Counted from the first letter of the stretch, positions 8,148-15,732 are shown. The stretch: 33,921 bases of DNA from Caproicibacter fermentans (GCF_009746625.1 NZ_VWXL01000035.1:1-33921), one strand, 5' to 3'. Notes: generated by a model from the letters alone, not told the origin. Program-made: numbers and translations.

Positions 8148-8510
8148 TTATAAATTCTCGATAAACTGAATTTTCAAGCCGTTCGGGTCAAGGACAAAGA
8201 AAAATCTTGTATGAGGATTCGGCTGAAACGGTCCGCTTTGAATCTTGATTCCTTTGCTTTTCACAAAGTTCATCATTTCATCAACAGATTTAACTGTAAA
8301 GCCCAGAGAAATATCCTGTCCCATGTTGATTTCACGATTCTCCCGACTGCAGATCAATTCGACCTTTGTTTCTCCCTCTCCCAAAAAGGCAATCTCGGTA
8401 TCCGGCCCGGCCTCGAACCTCCTGTTTTCCCGAAGTCCGACAATCTCCCGATAAAATTTCAAAGATTCCTCTAAATCCTTTACATGCAGTGAAGTCCAGC
8501 AAAAAGCCAT
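8148..8510 (-). CDS. VOC-family protein (glyoxalase/bleomycin-resistance fold)
   Basis: 120 residues from the ATG at 8510, which has AGGAGG eight bases upstream; the longer frame from 8555 would run through this ribosome site and is rejected. The paired beta-alpha-beta-beta-beta modules of the VOC fold are recognisable: SLHVKDLEESLKFYREIVGL at the start, and FQPNPHTRFFFVLDPNGLKIQFIE at the end with the metal-type Glu in the last strand. VOC members include lactoylglutathione lyases, dioxygenases and drug-binding proteins. The glyoxalase-like FYxxxLGL pattern favours a metal-dependent lyase or isomerase, but the substrate cannot be assigned. A single gene, convergent with the sirtuin. Confidence 0.85.
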   Translation of the reverse strand: MAFCWTSLHVKDLEESLKFYREIVGLRENRRFEAGPDTEIAFLGEGETKVELICSRENREINMGQDISLGFTVKSVDEMMNFVKSKGIKIQSGPFQPNPHTRFFFVLDPNGLKIQFIENL

Positions 8511-8630
8511 TCCTGTTTCCTCCTGATTCTGTAAGTTTCGTGGGGATGCGCGCAAAATTTTCTGAAATTAGGATACCATAAAAAGAAAGGAATCAAATAA
8601 ATTTAAAATATTTCATATAAGGAAATGTGA

Positions 8631-9524
8631 ATGTCATCTTTTTCAACTTATCACCGATTAACGGAAGTATATCAAAAAGCGACGGAGCTGCCGTTTGACC
8701 GGACTTCAAAAATCGTTCTGATCAGCGACTGCCATCGCGGCGACGGAAGCTGGGTTGACGACTTCAGCCACAACCAGAGCCTTTACTACTGCGCGATCAA
8801 ATATTATTACCGGAACGGTTTTACCTATATTGATCTTGGGGACAGCGACGAATTGTGGAAAAACCGTCATTTTTCCGGCATCTGTACGATCTACGCGGAT
8901 ATTTTTGAACTGCTGCATCAGTTCTACTCCGAAAACCGGTACTACATGATTTACGGAAACCACGATATTGTGAAAAGGTATCCTGCCTTTCGCAAAAACA
9001 ATCTGGACCGATACTACAACACGAACACGGACACCTTTGAAGGCCTTTTTGAAAATGCTGAAATTCACGAAGGCCTGATTTTAAAGGACACCGACAACCA
9101 GGCAAAGCTGTTTCTGGTCCACGGTCATCAGGGCGACATCGTCAGCGACATCTTTTGGCGAGTCGGGAGATTTCTTTCCCGATATATTTGGAGACGTCTT
9201 GAGTTCTTTGGATTAAAGGATCCGACCAGCGCAGCCAAAAATTACGACAAGAAAAAGAAAGTGGAGAGGAAAATCATCGACTGGGCCGCCGACCGTCATC
9301 AGATTGTGATTGCGGGCCACACTCACAGGCCGACCTGCCCGGATGAGGACGAAATTCCCTACTTTAACACAGGCAGCTGTATCCATCCGGACTGCATTAC
9401 CTGCATCGAAATCGTTCACTCTGAAATTTCGCTGATGAAATGGGGGTTAAAAACCAAAAACGACGGTTCCGTTTTTGTCGACCGGGAATTGATCGCCGCA
9501 CCGAGAAAAATCCAGGGTCAATAA
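8631..9524 (+). CDS. Calcineurin-like metallophosphoesterase
   Basis: 297 residues with every core metal motif: D33-x-H35 (ISDCHRGDG), GD at 70-71 (IDLGDSDE), GNHD at 109-112, VHGHQ with His164/His166, and GHTH at 229-232. These residues hold two divalent metals that activate water for phosphoester hydrolysis. The layout resembles LpxH/YfcE-like cytosolic phosphoesterases. LpxH itself is not expected in a Gram-positive cell, so the substrate is open. The last seven bases overlap the convergent PHP gene. An extended hydrophobic/basic stretch near 175-195 (FLSRYIWRRLEFFGL) could touch the membrane. Confidence 0.87.
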   Translation: MSSFSTYHRLTEVYQKATELPFDRTSKIVLISDCHRGDGSWVDDFSHNQSLYYCAIKYYYRNGFTYIDLGDSDELWKNRHFSGICTIYADIFELLHQFYSENRYYMIYGNHDIVKRYPAFRKNNLDRYYNTNTDTFEGLFENAEIHEGLILKDTDNQAKLFLVHGHQGDIVSDIFWRVGRFLSRYIWRRLEFFGLKDPTSAAKNYDKKKKVERKIIDWAADRHQIVIAGHTHRPTCPDEDEIPYFNTGSCIHPDCITCIEIVHSEISLMKWGLKTKNDGSVFVDRELIAAPRKIQGQ

Positions 9525-10402
9525 GCTTCTCCGTTGACCGGAATCGGGGAGCACCAGGCTTTTCTGCCCTGTGAATCGATCAGTATGACGCGCACGTATT
9601 TGTCGGTGGGTTTCATCCGGTAGGTCGCGCCGGTTACGCCCCCGGTAAAGACCCTGTCCTGACACCAAACGGTATTGCTGTTAAAGATGATTGTATCCAC
9701 ACAGGAGGATTCGACGCGCACCGCGTCGCCGCTGAATCTCACGGAATGAAACTCCGGACCCTGGCTGGCATAGAAGTCTCCGTTTCTGATGGAGCTTTTA
9801 ATGGAATCCGGCGTAAGCTCCTGCGCGTTCACCATGATGTAGGAACGGGTTTCTTCTCCCTGATAAAAATGGCTGTCGTCCGCGGCCATACAGGGAAAGA
9901 ACTTCCCCATGGAAGCCCAGATGTCGATATAAACGCCGGAGTCCGCGCGTTCGCCGTTCCATGGCAGGCCGGAGACGGAATTGTAGATTTCCACTCCGCC
10001 AAGGCCGGTCAGGCCAAGACAGTCCGCGGGATTGGTGACCGACCATGCGGGGTGCGCAAGAATCGCGATTCCGTTCGCCGCATTGATCGCGTCAATGATT
10101 TTCTGCGGAGGAAGCGACCGTTCCAAGGAAACTTTTGAGTCCATCCCCACTCCGACAATATGAAACACCGGCGTGTTTACCATATCCCCCGTATCCCATT
10201 CGCACCCGCTCAAAAGCAGAAAGCGTTCGGTCGTTTCACACTCGTTCTGAATCCAGTGGTCCGTCAGGGCGGCAAAATCATACCCGGCTTTTTGATAGCG
10301 GCTAACAGCCTGCTCCGGAGAAAGGTGCCCGTCGGAACGAAGCGTATGCATATGTAAATTTCCTTTGTACCAGTTGCCGTCCGTACGAAATGCTTCTTTC
10401 AT
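9518..10402 (-). CDS. PHP-domain metal-dependent phosphoesterase (CehA/McbA-like)
   Basis: 294 residues. PHP metal motifs at the start are clear: HMHT (H17-x-H19), D24 in RSDG, and TDHW at 47-50; later FHIVGVG, HP (AILAHPAW) and ADDSH give the remaining ligands. A C-terminal stretch after about residue 210 looks like a small beta domain, as in CehA-type proteins. Members hydrolyse phosphoesters of nucleotides, sugars or polyols using two to three metals; the substrate is unknown. TTGGAGGAT precedes the ATG. It follows a truncated GNAT gene by 28 bases and probably shares its promoter. Confidence 0.85.
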   Translation of the reverse strand: MKEAFRTDGNWYKGNLHMHTLRSDGHLSPEQAVSRYQKAGYDFAALTDHWIQNECETTERFLLLSGCEWDTGDMVNTPVFHIVGVGMDSKVSLERSLPPQKIIDAINAANGIAILAHPAWSVTNPADCLGLTGLGGVEIYNSVSGLPWNGERADSGVYIDIWASMGKFFPCMAADDSHFYQGEETRSYIMVNAQELTPDSIKSSIRNGDFYASQGPEFHSVRFSGDAVRVESSCVDTIIFNSNTVWCQDRVFTGGVTGATYRMKPTDKYVRVILIDSQGRKAWCSPIPVNGEAY

Positions 10403-10430
10403 TGCTCATCCTCCAATACAACTGCCGTAT

Positions 10431-10734
10431 TTACCGTTTCCACCAGTAAGTTTCACCCTGCCTGAACAGTTTGAATCTACAGCGGGTCAGGACTTTTTGA
10501 GACGGAAGGTTGCCGGTTTCCGTCTCGGCCGTTACATGCTTTACCGATTCCTGTTTGAAAGTCCACTCGCACATTGCCTGAACCGCTTCCGTCATATAGC
10601 CGTGGTGTTCGTATTTGTTTCCCAGTCCGTACCCGATTTCCACTTCCCCATTTTGATCGGGAGGCGCTTTAAAGTCGACGGATCCTACCACAACGCGGTC
10701 TTCCCTGCGGACAAGAAGCCAAAAGCCGGCACGT
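10431..10734 (-). pseudogene. GNAT acetyltransferase (RimJ/RimL-like), N-terminus missing
   Basis: The frame reads back from the TAA at 10431 through GETYWWKR, TAETETGNLPSQKVLTRCRF, EIGYGLGNKYEHHGYMTEA and GFWLLVRREDRVVVGSVDF to an in-frame TAA at 10735-10737. Acetyl-CoA-binding motif (GYMTEAV) and the PSQKVLTRCRF block mark the C-terminal half of RimJ/RimL-type N-acetyltransferases. These normally have about 60-70 more N-terminal residues. No good start lies in the remaining frame, although AAAGGAG (10742-10748) sits just before it and drives only a 15-codon GTG frame. It is likely a relic whose promoter now serves the PHP gene. Confidence 0.7.
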
Positions 10735-10741
10735 TAAGTGT

Positions 10742-10778
10742 CTCCTTTCTTTCCTGATATTTCCCCGTCATTATAGCA
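10742..10778 (-). promoter_or_regulatory. Extended -10 promoter and orphan ribosome site for the GNAT/PHP unit
   Basis: On the minus strand an extended -10, TGCTATAAT (10770-10778), is followed about 25 bases later by AAAGGAGA (10741-10748). No convincing -35 is seen. Confidence 0.5.
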
Positions 10779-11105
10779 CACAGGAAACAAAATAGATAGC
10801 CCCCGGCCGCCGTGTGGAGTTGGCCGTTCCGCATACAGACTCATAAACTGAGCAGCGGGATCGCTCTTCATTTCCGTTATGCGATCAGATCGCTGCTCCC
10901 CCCCACGCCTTTCAGAACCATATTTTAACCGTCTATTACTATATGTGGGTGAAAGGCACGACAAAGCAGTTAGAATGAGGAACAATGGGTCTTACGTACA
11001 CCCTCCAAGGACGATCGGCTCTGTGTCTTAGCGTCTGGCTCATTGATTAGGGATTCTTGTCTACACCTAGGACAGTATAGGGGGAAGTTTTCGAGTATTG
11101 TATCG
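10779..11105. other. Gene-free stretch, nothing recognised
   Basis: No frame with a ribosome site, no RNA gene and no IS end was seen. An 8-bp inverted pair GCCTTTCA / TGAAAGGC (near 10909 and 10950) is the only structure. Base composition changes here to the AT-rich methyltransferase/TetR block, so this may be a junction of acquired DNA. Confidence 0.4.
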
Positions 11106-11831
11106 CTATTTTTCTGCTCTAATAATTACTGTTCCACAATTTTGATACAAAGCCTTAGCAGTTCTAAAACCGGCATTTTTCATAAGTTCAAATTGATGTT
11201 CCAATGTCAGTGGAATATCAATATGTATCAACATATCTTCGGGTATATTATTTTGCTTGCGCCTATATTCATATCCCTCAAGACAAAGCGCTTCCTCTTC
11301 ATCGCAACAGGCAATGTAGTCACATTCTATATAATATCCACCAGCTTTTATCGTCTGATAAAGCTTACTATAAATCAGTTGTTTTTTTTCATATTTAAAA
11401 TGATGAAGTGTCTCAAAAGACATAGCAGCGTCAAACTTGTTTTCCTCAAACGCGTATTCAAAATAGTCCGCATTGATTATTTGAATGTTTTTATCGCCAT
11501 AGCTTTTTCTCAATTTATCAAGCATAGATTCAGACAAATCGATGCCTGTAACCTTGACTTCGGGAAATCTCTTGTAGATTGATTCAAGCTCTAAACCCGT
11601 GCCGCAACCAATATCAAATAATGTTTTCAAACCATCATCAAAGAAATCTGCGATATGAGCGTATTCCTCGCCCCAATTTTTTAAATGAACATTATTATAT
11701 TCACTAATCCTATTCGCGAAAAAATCCGCCATTCCTTCCACGGGAGCATTCTTTACCCCATCAAGCCAATCCTTTAATTCTTCTAGATATTTTTCTGTTT
11801 CTTCCTGAGTTCGGATTTTACTTTTCAGCAT
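11106..11831 (-). CDS. Class I SAM-dependent methyltransferase
   Basis: 241 residues. Motif I is LFDIGCGTGLELE near residues 71-83, the acidic end of strand 2 is VTGIDLSE, motif II-like ADYFEYAF, and the post-motif FDAAMSFETLHHF identifies a small-molecule-type methyltransferase. The N-terminal ~60 residues are helical and charged. It would transfer a methyl group from S-adenosylmethionine; the acceptor is unknown. The start overlaps the end of the TetR-like gene by 14 bases, so the two are translationally coupled and the methyltransferase is probably induced when the repressor is released. The gene is clearly more AT-rich than its neighbours, which suggests transfer. Confidence 0.88.
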   Translation of the reverse strand: MLKSKIRTQEETEKYLEELKDWLDGVKNAPVEGMADFFANRISEYNNVHLKNWGEEYAHIADFFDDGLKTLFDIGCGTGLELESIYKRFPEVKVTGIDLSESMLDKLRKSYGDKNIQIINADYFEYAFEENKFDAAMSFETLHHFKYEKKQLIYSKLYQTIKAGGYYIECDYIACCDEEEALCLEGYEYRRKQNNIPEDMLIHIDIPLTLEHQFELMKNAGFRTAKALYQNCGTVIIRAEK

Positions 11832-12381
11832 AACAATTTTTCATCCTTTCATAAAATCCACTTAATAACGATTGAATATCAGTTTCATTTATTCTCATTT
11901 TATTTGCGGCAAGCTCGGTAGCAAGACCACTTGACAAAAGCCAAATATCAATAAGAATTTTTTCAGCAGTAGGTTTATCAATCCTAAAGTCAGACGTTAT
12001 TGATGATATCGCTTTTTGATTCCATTCAGCATTTACTATCTCGTCAAGACTTATTCCCTCTAATGTGTTTGATAAAAACATAGCTGTATATAGGTTCTTT
12101 TCATATAAAGCAAACAAAACGTGCGCTTTAGCCTTACTAATCACATAATTGTTTCTGTCAATACGTCTTTTCACAAATAGATCATATTCTTTATCAATCA
12201 TCCGTGTAACTGCAACTTTTAGCTCGTCCATTCCTGTAAAAGAAAGATAAATCGGTTGTGTGGAACACTGCAATTTTTCAGCAAGATTTCTTGCATTTAC
12301 AGCGTTCAATCCGCATTCACGTACAATCTCTAATGAGGCCTGTAATATTGCTTCTTTTGAGATTTGCTTTTTAGCAGGCAT
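11818..12381 (-). CDS. TetR-family transcriptional regulator
   Basis: 187 residues. The N-terminal helix-turn-helix is typical of TetR: KEAILQASLEIVRECGLNAV, then NLAEKLQCSTQPIYLSF with the recognition helix near residues 42-50. The C-terminal ligand domain is helical and not further assigned. A perfect 34-bp dyad overlaps the -10 of its own promoter, so autorepression of the regulator-methyltransferase pair is very likely. GGAGG lies 11 bases before the ATG. AT-rich like the methyltransferase gene downstream. The inducing ligand is unknown; pairs of this kind often respond to a toxic small molecule. Confidence 0.9.
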   Translation of the reverse strand: MPAKKQISKEAILQASLEIVRECGLNAVNARNLAEKLQCSTQPIYLSFTGMDELKVAVTRMIDKEYDLFVKRRIDRNNYVISKAKAHVLFALYEKNLYTAMFLSNTLEGISLDEIVNAEWNQKAISSITSDFRIDKPTAEKILIDIWLLSSGLATELAANKMRINETDIQSLLSGFYERMKNCYAEK

Positions 12382-12405
12382 TTATTCAAGCACCTCCAGT
12401 CGTAA

Positions 12406-12464
12406 CAATAACTAATGTTATTGATAACATTAGTTATTGTACAAATAATTATACAATTTGTCAA
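12406..12464 (-). promoter_or_regulatory. Promoter and 34-bp TetR operator
   Basis: Minus-strand -35 TTGACA (12459-12464), 17-bp spacer and -10 TACAAT (12436-12441) drive the TetR-like gene. A perfect inverted repeat, CAATAACTAATGTTAT at 12406-12421 against 12424-12439, covers the -10 and start site. Binding there would block RNA polymerase. Confidence 0.88.
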
Positions 12465-12590
12465 GGGTCATAGTTTTTTGTGGATCTCCCCGTTTTCCTC
12501 GATGTTTTCGCAAACAACAAGAGGGCCCAGGTAGCAGAAATTTTTAAAGGCTCACGGCAACGAGTCTAATAAAATTCTTATGTCTTGAAG

Positions 12591-12619
12591 TTGACAATAC
12601 TAATGGGCAGTGGTAATAT
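12591..12619 (+). promoter_or_regulatory. Promoter of the folate-related operon
   Basis: TTGACA (12591-12596), 17-bp spacer, TAATAT (12614-12619). The expected start near 12626 is just where the ZTP aptamer begins. Confidence 0.75.
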
Positions 12620-12621
12620 AA

Positions 12622-12694
12622 ATGTGCTGTATGACTGACGGAGGTGGATTTAACCACAGGGAGTACAGCGTTTTGGAAGCCGACCGTCTGGGCA
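12622..12694 (+). promoter_or_regulatory. ZTP (pfl) riboswitch aptamer
   Basis: The conserved blocks of the ZTP/ZMP riboswitch occur in order: ATGACTGACGG (12631-12641), hairpin GGTGGATTTAACCAC (12643-12657), a short linker GGGAGTACAGCG, and the 3' block GCCGACCGTCTGGGCA (12679-12694). The CTGACGG/CCGTC pairing that forms the pseudoknot is present. The class senses ZTP/ZMP, which build up when 10-formyl-tetrahydrofolate is short, and normally turns downstream genes on. A poly-U terminator overlaps the 3' end. Confidence 0.92.
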
Positions 12695-12721
12695 TGATGC
12701 TTGGATTGGTGGGTCTTTTTT
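12677..12721 (+). terminator. Terminator overlapping the ZTP aptamer 3' end
   Basis: AAGCCGACC (12677-12685), part of the aptamer's 3' core, can pair imperfectly with GGTGGGTCTT (12708-12717), and a six-T run (12716-12721) follows. This gives the usual either/or choice between folded aptamer and terminator. Confidence 0.6.
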
Positions 12722-12767
12722 ATTTTCTGAATGCAGTTCATATCATTCAGAGAACATTTGAATCATG

Positions 12768-12883
12768 AGCAGAGTAGAACGTTGTGCGTAAATCATTGAT
12801 TTACAGTGCCTTCTGAACGGGGAGTTGTCAGAGGGACGAAAAGCCTTTCAGGGCTTGCGGTACAAGGTTCGCATCCCGCTGCT
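12768..12883 (+). promoter_or_regulatory. THF (tetrahydrofolate) riboswitch aptamer, class I
   Basis: Starting from P1 (AGCAG 12768-12772 with CTGCT 12879-12883), the class-I THF pieces occur in order: AGTAGA after P1, TGCGTAAA, GGGGAGTTGTC (12819-12829), GACGAA then a short hairpin (AAGCC...GGCTT), and GCGGTACAAGGTTCGCATCCC (from 12857). The last segment, GCGGU with CGCAUCC, is the most diagnostic. Variation from the textbook sequence exists in the middle, so a covariance-model test is desirable. THF binding in this class normally lowers expression of folate uptake or synthesis genes. Confidence 0.78.
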
Positions 12884-12912
12884 GCATAAGGAGAAGCGGT
12901 GTCATGATTGTG

Positions 12913-12970
12913 CCTCTTGTTGTGTAGCTGTGCTGCATGACAGGAGGTGTATTTAATGGTCACAACTTAG
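12913..12970 (+). promoter_or_regulatory. Sequestered ribosome site and four-codon reading frame
   Basis: CCTCTTG (12913-12919) can pair with CAGGAGG (12941-12947), hiding a consensus ribosome site; TGTCATG/CATGACA (12900-12906 and 12936-12942) forms a competing or coaxial stem. The ribosome site leads into ATG-GTC-ACA-ACT-TAG (12956-12970), only four sense codons. This may be the output stage of the THF switch or a leader peptide. Confidence 0.45.
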
Positions 12971-13025
12971 AAAATCAATTTAACCGTAAACTTTCTATGT
13001 CACGATTATGAAAGGAGAAGTTAAA

Positions 13026-13946
13026 TTGAAAGATTCAACTTTATATGTGCGCCGCATCACAATCTCTGCGGTATTTCTCAGTATTTCACTTGTTTTAAAA
13101 ACAACATTTTCTTTCTACATACCGATGTTTGGACAAAATGGAATGAGCGTTGGCATTTCCGGGATTTTCTCCATCATGCCATCCCTGTTGTTCGGGCCTG
13201 TGTATGGAGCTGTTGTGTCCGGCCTTTCTGATTTTTTGGGTTACCTTTTAAAACCCGTGGGAACCTATATCCCTCTTATGACGCTGGTCGTAGCTGCCGG
13301 TGGATTTATCCGGGGCGCATTATGGTCTGCTCTTCGCAACAAAGACAGCAGGAAAATGAGAATTGCAGTTGCAATTTTTTCCGCGCTCATGTTATTTGCA
13401 GGGATTTGTAATATTGCGTTTCTCGCTGCCGATGGCGTTGATAGTGAATTCTACAATCATGTACAAAAAGAAAACATCAATACAGACAACATGCACCTTA
13501 TCAGCAAAATGTTGATTGAAAGAACCCTTGGTGCAAAAGATCCGTCGGGAAACCTGACAACCTATATCTCTTGGGTCACAACCGCAATGATTGGATGCGC
13601 AGCTCTCGGCATCCTGTTGTTAGCCTCTGATCTTTTCCTATCGAAAAAGCTTGTTCATGACACAAGCAGGGGGCGGATCCCCCAGCTTCTTATCGCTATG
13701 ATCGGTTCCGGCCTGATTGTTACCACTCTCAATACCATCGTCCTGTGCGAAACAATTTTTACCGCATGGAAGGTACTGCCGTTTGCAGTCATATGGATTC
13801 CCAGAGTAATTGAAGAAATCCTTGGGAATACAGTCAAGGCATATTTTGTAGCCTTACTGCTGGGTATTTGCAGAAAACAGAAAACCGTGCAAGAGATAAT
13901 GGACGGGCCATCCGTTAAGCTAGAAAGGGACCCAAAGGATTCGTAG
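13026..13946 (+). CDS. folT: ECF transporter S component, probably folate (FolT-like)
   Basis: A TTG start at 13026 is chosen because AAAGGAGAAG lies at 13010-13019, five to six bases upstream; an ATG at 13008 has no ribosome site and would overlap it. The 306-residue product begins LYVRRITISAVFLSISLVLK and FGPVYGAVVSGLSDFLGYLLKPVG, the hallmark N-terminal helices of ECF S components. Like others it should bind a vitamin and use a shared energising module encoded elsewhere. It is longer than the ~180-residue norm because of an extra region around residues 110-190 (INTDNMHLISKMLIERTLG). The ZTP and THF riboswitches directly upstream point to folate as substrate; sequence alone would only say vitamin S component. 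Confidence 0.82.
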   Translation: MKDSTLYVRRITISAVFLSISLVLKTTFSFYIPMFGQNGMSVGISGIFSIMPSLLFGPVYGAVVSGLSDFLGYLLKPVGTYIPLMTLVVAAGGFIRGALWSALRNKDSRKMRIAVAIFSALMLFAGICNIAFLAADGVDSEFYNHVQKENINTDNMHLISKMLIERTLGAKDPSGNLTTYISWVTTAMIGCAALGILLLASDLFLSKKLVHDTSRGRIPQLLIAMIGSGLIVTTLNTIVLCETIFTAWKVLPFAVIWIPRVIEEILGNTVKAYFVALLLGICRKQKTVQEIMDGPSVKLERDPKDS

Positions 13947-13962
13947 GATTGGAGTAACAACC

Positions 13963-14748
13963 ATGAAGCACTATACGGTTTTAAACGAAAATACACATCT
14001 GTTTCCGGTGGTGATTGATTTACCACACAGCGGCACCTTTGTCCCCGAAGACATTCGCAGCAGCCTACTTGATGGTGCCTGTCTGTCAAATACAGATTGG
14101 TTTTTGCCGGAGCTATACGACTTTCTTCCTGCAATGGGATGCACAACAATAATCAACCACCTAAGCCGTTATGTGGTAGATATGAACCGACCAGCCGAGA
14201 GTGCAAAAACGGGAGATTATCGTCAAACCGTGGTCTATCAGGAAAATACTCAAGGTAGCCCTTTGTATTCTTCACCGCTGGATGAGAATGAAATTAACCG
14301 CCGAGTAAGCCTGTATTATGATCCTTACCATCAGGCGATTGAAAAGCTGTTGCGTGAAAAATTAAAGGTGTATCCGTCGGTTCTCCTTTTGGACCTGCAC
14401 AGCTTCTTCCTTGATTTTGGCGATGGCGGCAGCCAAGATATTTATTTATCCAACCGACGCGGCGTTACGTCCTCTGAACAGACATTGCATCGACTGCATG
14501 AAAATCTTGCAGCACAAGGCTACAGTGTTATAGAGAATGCAAACTTGGGAGGACACATTATTAACCATTACCGTAAGCTTTTTGGTGAGCGGATTGAGGG
14601 CATAATGATGGAGCTTCGTTATACCAAATATATTGACAACCGCTACTTTGGCGAGGAGGAACTAACGGACAGAAACGAAATGCTTTTTCAGTCGGCAAAG
14701 CAGAGGCTAAAGGAAGCGTTTATGCGGCTGCCTTGTTTTTGGGAGTAA
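13963..14748 (+). CDS. N-formylglutamate amidohydrolase family protein
   Basis: 261 residues. The FGase signature VIDLPHSGTFVPED is at residues 17-30, with later SRYVVDMNRP, LLDLHSF and ENANLGGHIINHY, which hold the predicted metal ligands of this M14-like fold. Characterised members release formate and glutamate from N-formylglutamate in histidine breakdown, but no hut genes are near. The gene starts 16 bases after the S component and must share its transcript, so it is under the two riboswitches. An alternative substrate is a formylated or glutamylated folate fragment; this is inference from context. TTGGAG precedes the ATG. Confidence 0.82.
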   Translation: MKHYTVLNENTHLFPVVIDLPHSGTFVPEDIRSSLLDGACLSNTDWFLPELYDFLPAMGCTTIINHLSRYVVDMNRPAESAKTGDYRQTVVYQENTQGSPLYSSPLDENEINRRVSLYYDPYHQAIEKLLREKLKVYPSVLLLDLHSFFLDFGDGGSQDIYLSNRRGVTSSEQTLHRLHENLAAQGYSVIENANLGGHIINHYRKLFGERIEGIMMELRYTKYIDNRYFGEEELTDRNEMLFQSAKQRLKEAFMRLPCFWE

Positions 14749-14860
14749 ATAAAAGCAGGCGCAATCGCAGCGCATAGCTGACGTTGCATGGCCAACAATG
14801 GAAGTGATTTCTACGTAAACCGATATCATCAATAAAAAGCACACAAGGAGGAATTATCCG

Positions 14861-15496
14861 ATGGAACAAAAAGATTACTGGAACAATGTTTCAGAGACGA
14901 AGCAGTTTACAACGCCTTTTCAGGCCGGCGAGTTCTCCAATTATCTCAATCTCAATGCCGTCATTCTTGATGTCGGGTGCGGCTATGGCCGTACACTGGA
15001 CGAATTGCACCATTTTGGTTACAGGCATCTGATCGGCATGGATTTTTCGCAGGGAATGATCGAACGGGGAAAACAGCAGGCTCCTTATCTTGACCTCCGT
15101 TTGAAAAAAGATGCAGGGATTGATTTGCCGGATCATAGTATAGACGCAGTGATACTCTTTGCCGTCCTGACTTGTATCAGAAGCAATGAAGAACAGCAGG
15201 CTCTGATTTCCGAAATGAATCGTGTATTAAAACCTGCCGGAATTCTCTACATCAACGATTTCCTGATCAATTCTGATGAAAGGAATCAAGCCCGCTATCA
15301 AAAATTTGAAGCAAAATATGGCATCTATGGAGTCTTTGAATTACCGGAAGGTGCTGTCCTCCGCCATCACTCAGAAAAATGGCTGAAGGAGCTTCTGGCT
15401 GATTTCAGCACATTGAAATATGAACGCCTGACATTTACGACTATGAACGGGCATAAATCGAATGGATTTTATTTCATAGGAAGGAAACTTTCCTGA
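14861..15496 (+). CDS. Class I SAM-dependent methyltransferase
   Basis: 211 residues. Motif I is ILDVGCGYGRTLDELHHFGY (near residues 36-55), then LIGMDFSQGMI for the SAM ribose acid, DLPDHSIDAVILFAVLTCI for motif IV, and LKPAGILYINDF for the post-IV strand. This is the UbiE/COQ5-like small-molecule subgroup. AAGGAGG lies before the ATG. It follows the FGase-like gene by 112 bases with no terminator seen, so it may belong to the folate-regulated unit. The acceptor is unknown. C-terminal strand TFTTMNGHKSNGFYFIGRK fits the family. Confidence 0.86.
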   Translation: MEQKDYWNNVSETKQFTTPFQAGEFSNYLNLNAVILDVGCGYGRTLDELHHFGYRHLIGMDFSQGMIERGKQQAPYLDLRLKKDAGIDLPDHSIDAVILFAVLTCIRSNEEQQALISEMNRVLKPAGILYINDFLINSDERNQARYQKFEAKYGIYGVFELPEGAVLRHHSEKWLKELLADFSTLKYERLTFTTMNGHKSNGFYFIGRKLS

Positions 15497-15498
15497 TT

Positions 15499-15732
15499 CT
15501 ATCGGTTCATGCCTAAGTTAAACACCCGATACAATCTTTTATCCGGAAATTCAGCCTGCACGCATTCCGCTGCTGTGCCGCCTCCGTTTATCGCGATCCG
15601 GGGTGTGTTTTTTCCGCCATCCAGCATGTTGCTGCTGATTCCAAGGCTTTCAGCAGCTTTAGTTACAGCTGCCGAACTTATTCGAATCGCGCGCTTTTTG
15701 AATTCCATCATATTTTTTCGCGTTTCTGCCAT
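15499..15732 (-). pseudogene. Remnant of an IS3-family OrfA (HTH) gene
   Basis: 77 codons with a good ribosome site (AAAAAAGGAG). The first 40 residues, ETRKNMMEFKKRAIRISS then VTKAAESLGISSNML, match the N-terminal helix-turn-helix of IS3-type OrfA proteins (xxEFKxxAVxL...VxxAAxxLGIsxxxL). After that the expected WxxE leucine-zipper half is replaced by an unrelated-looking tail, and no OrfB follows. It is probably a decayed IS. Still expressed perhaps as a small DNA-binding peptide, but function is not claimed. Confidence 0.5.

Noticed and set aside
10734-10985. An 83-codon minus-strand frame upstream of the GNAT fragment as its missing N-terminus
   Set aside because: Its residues (LSPTYSNRRLKYGSERRGGEQ) do not resemble GNAT N-termini and it has no ribosome site.
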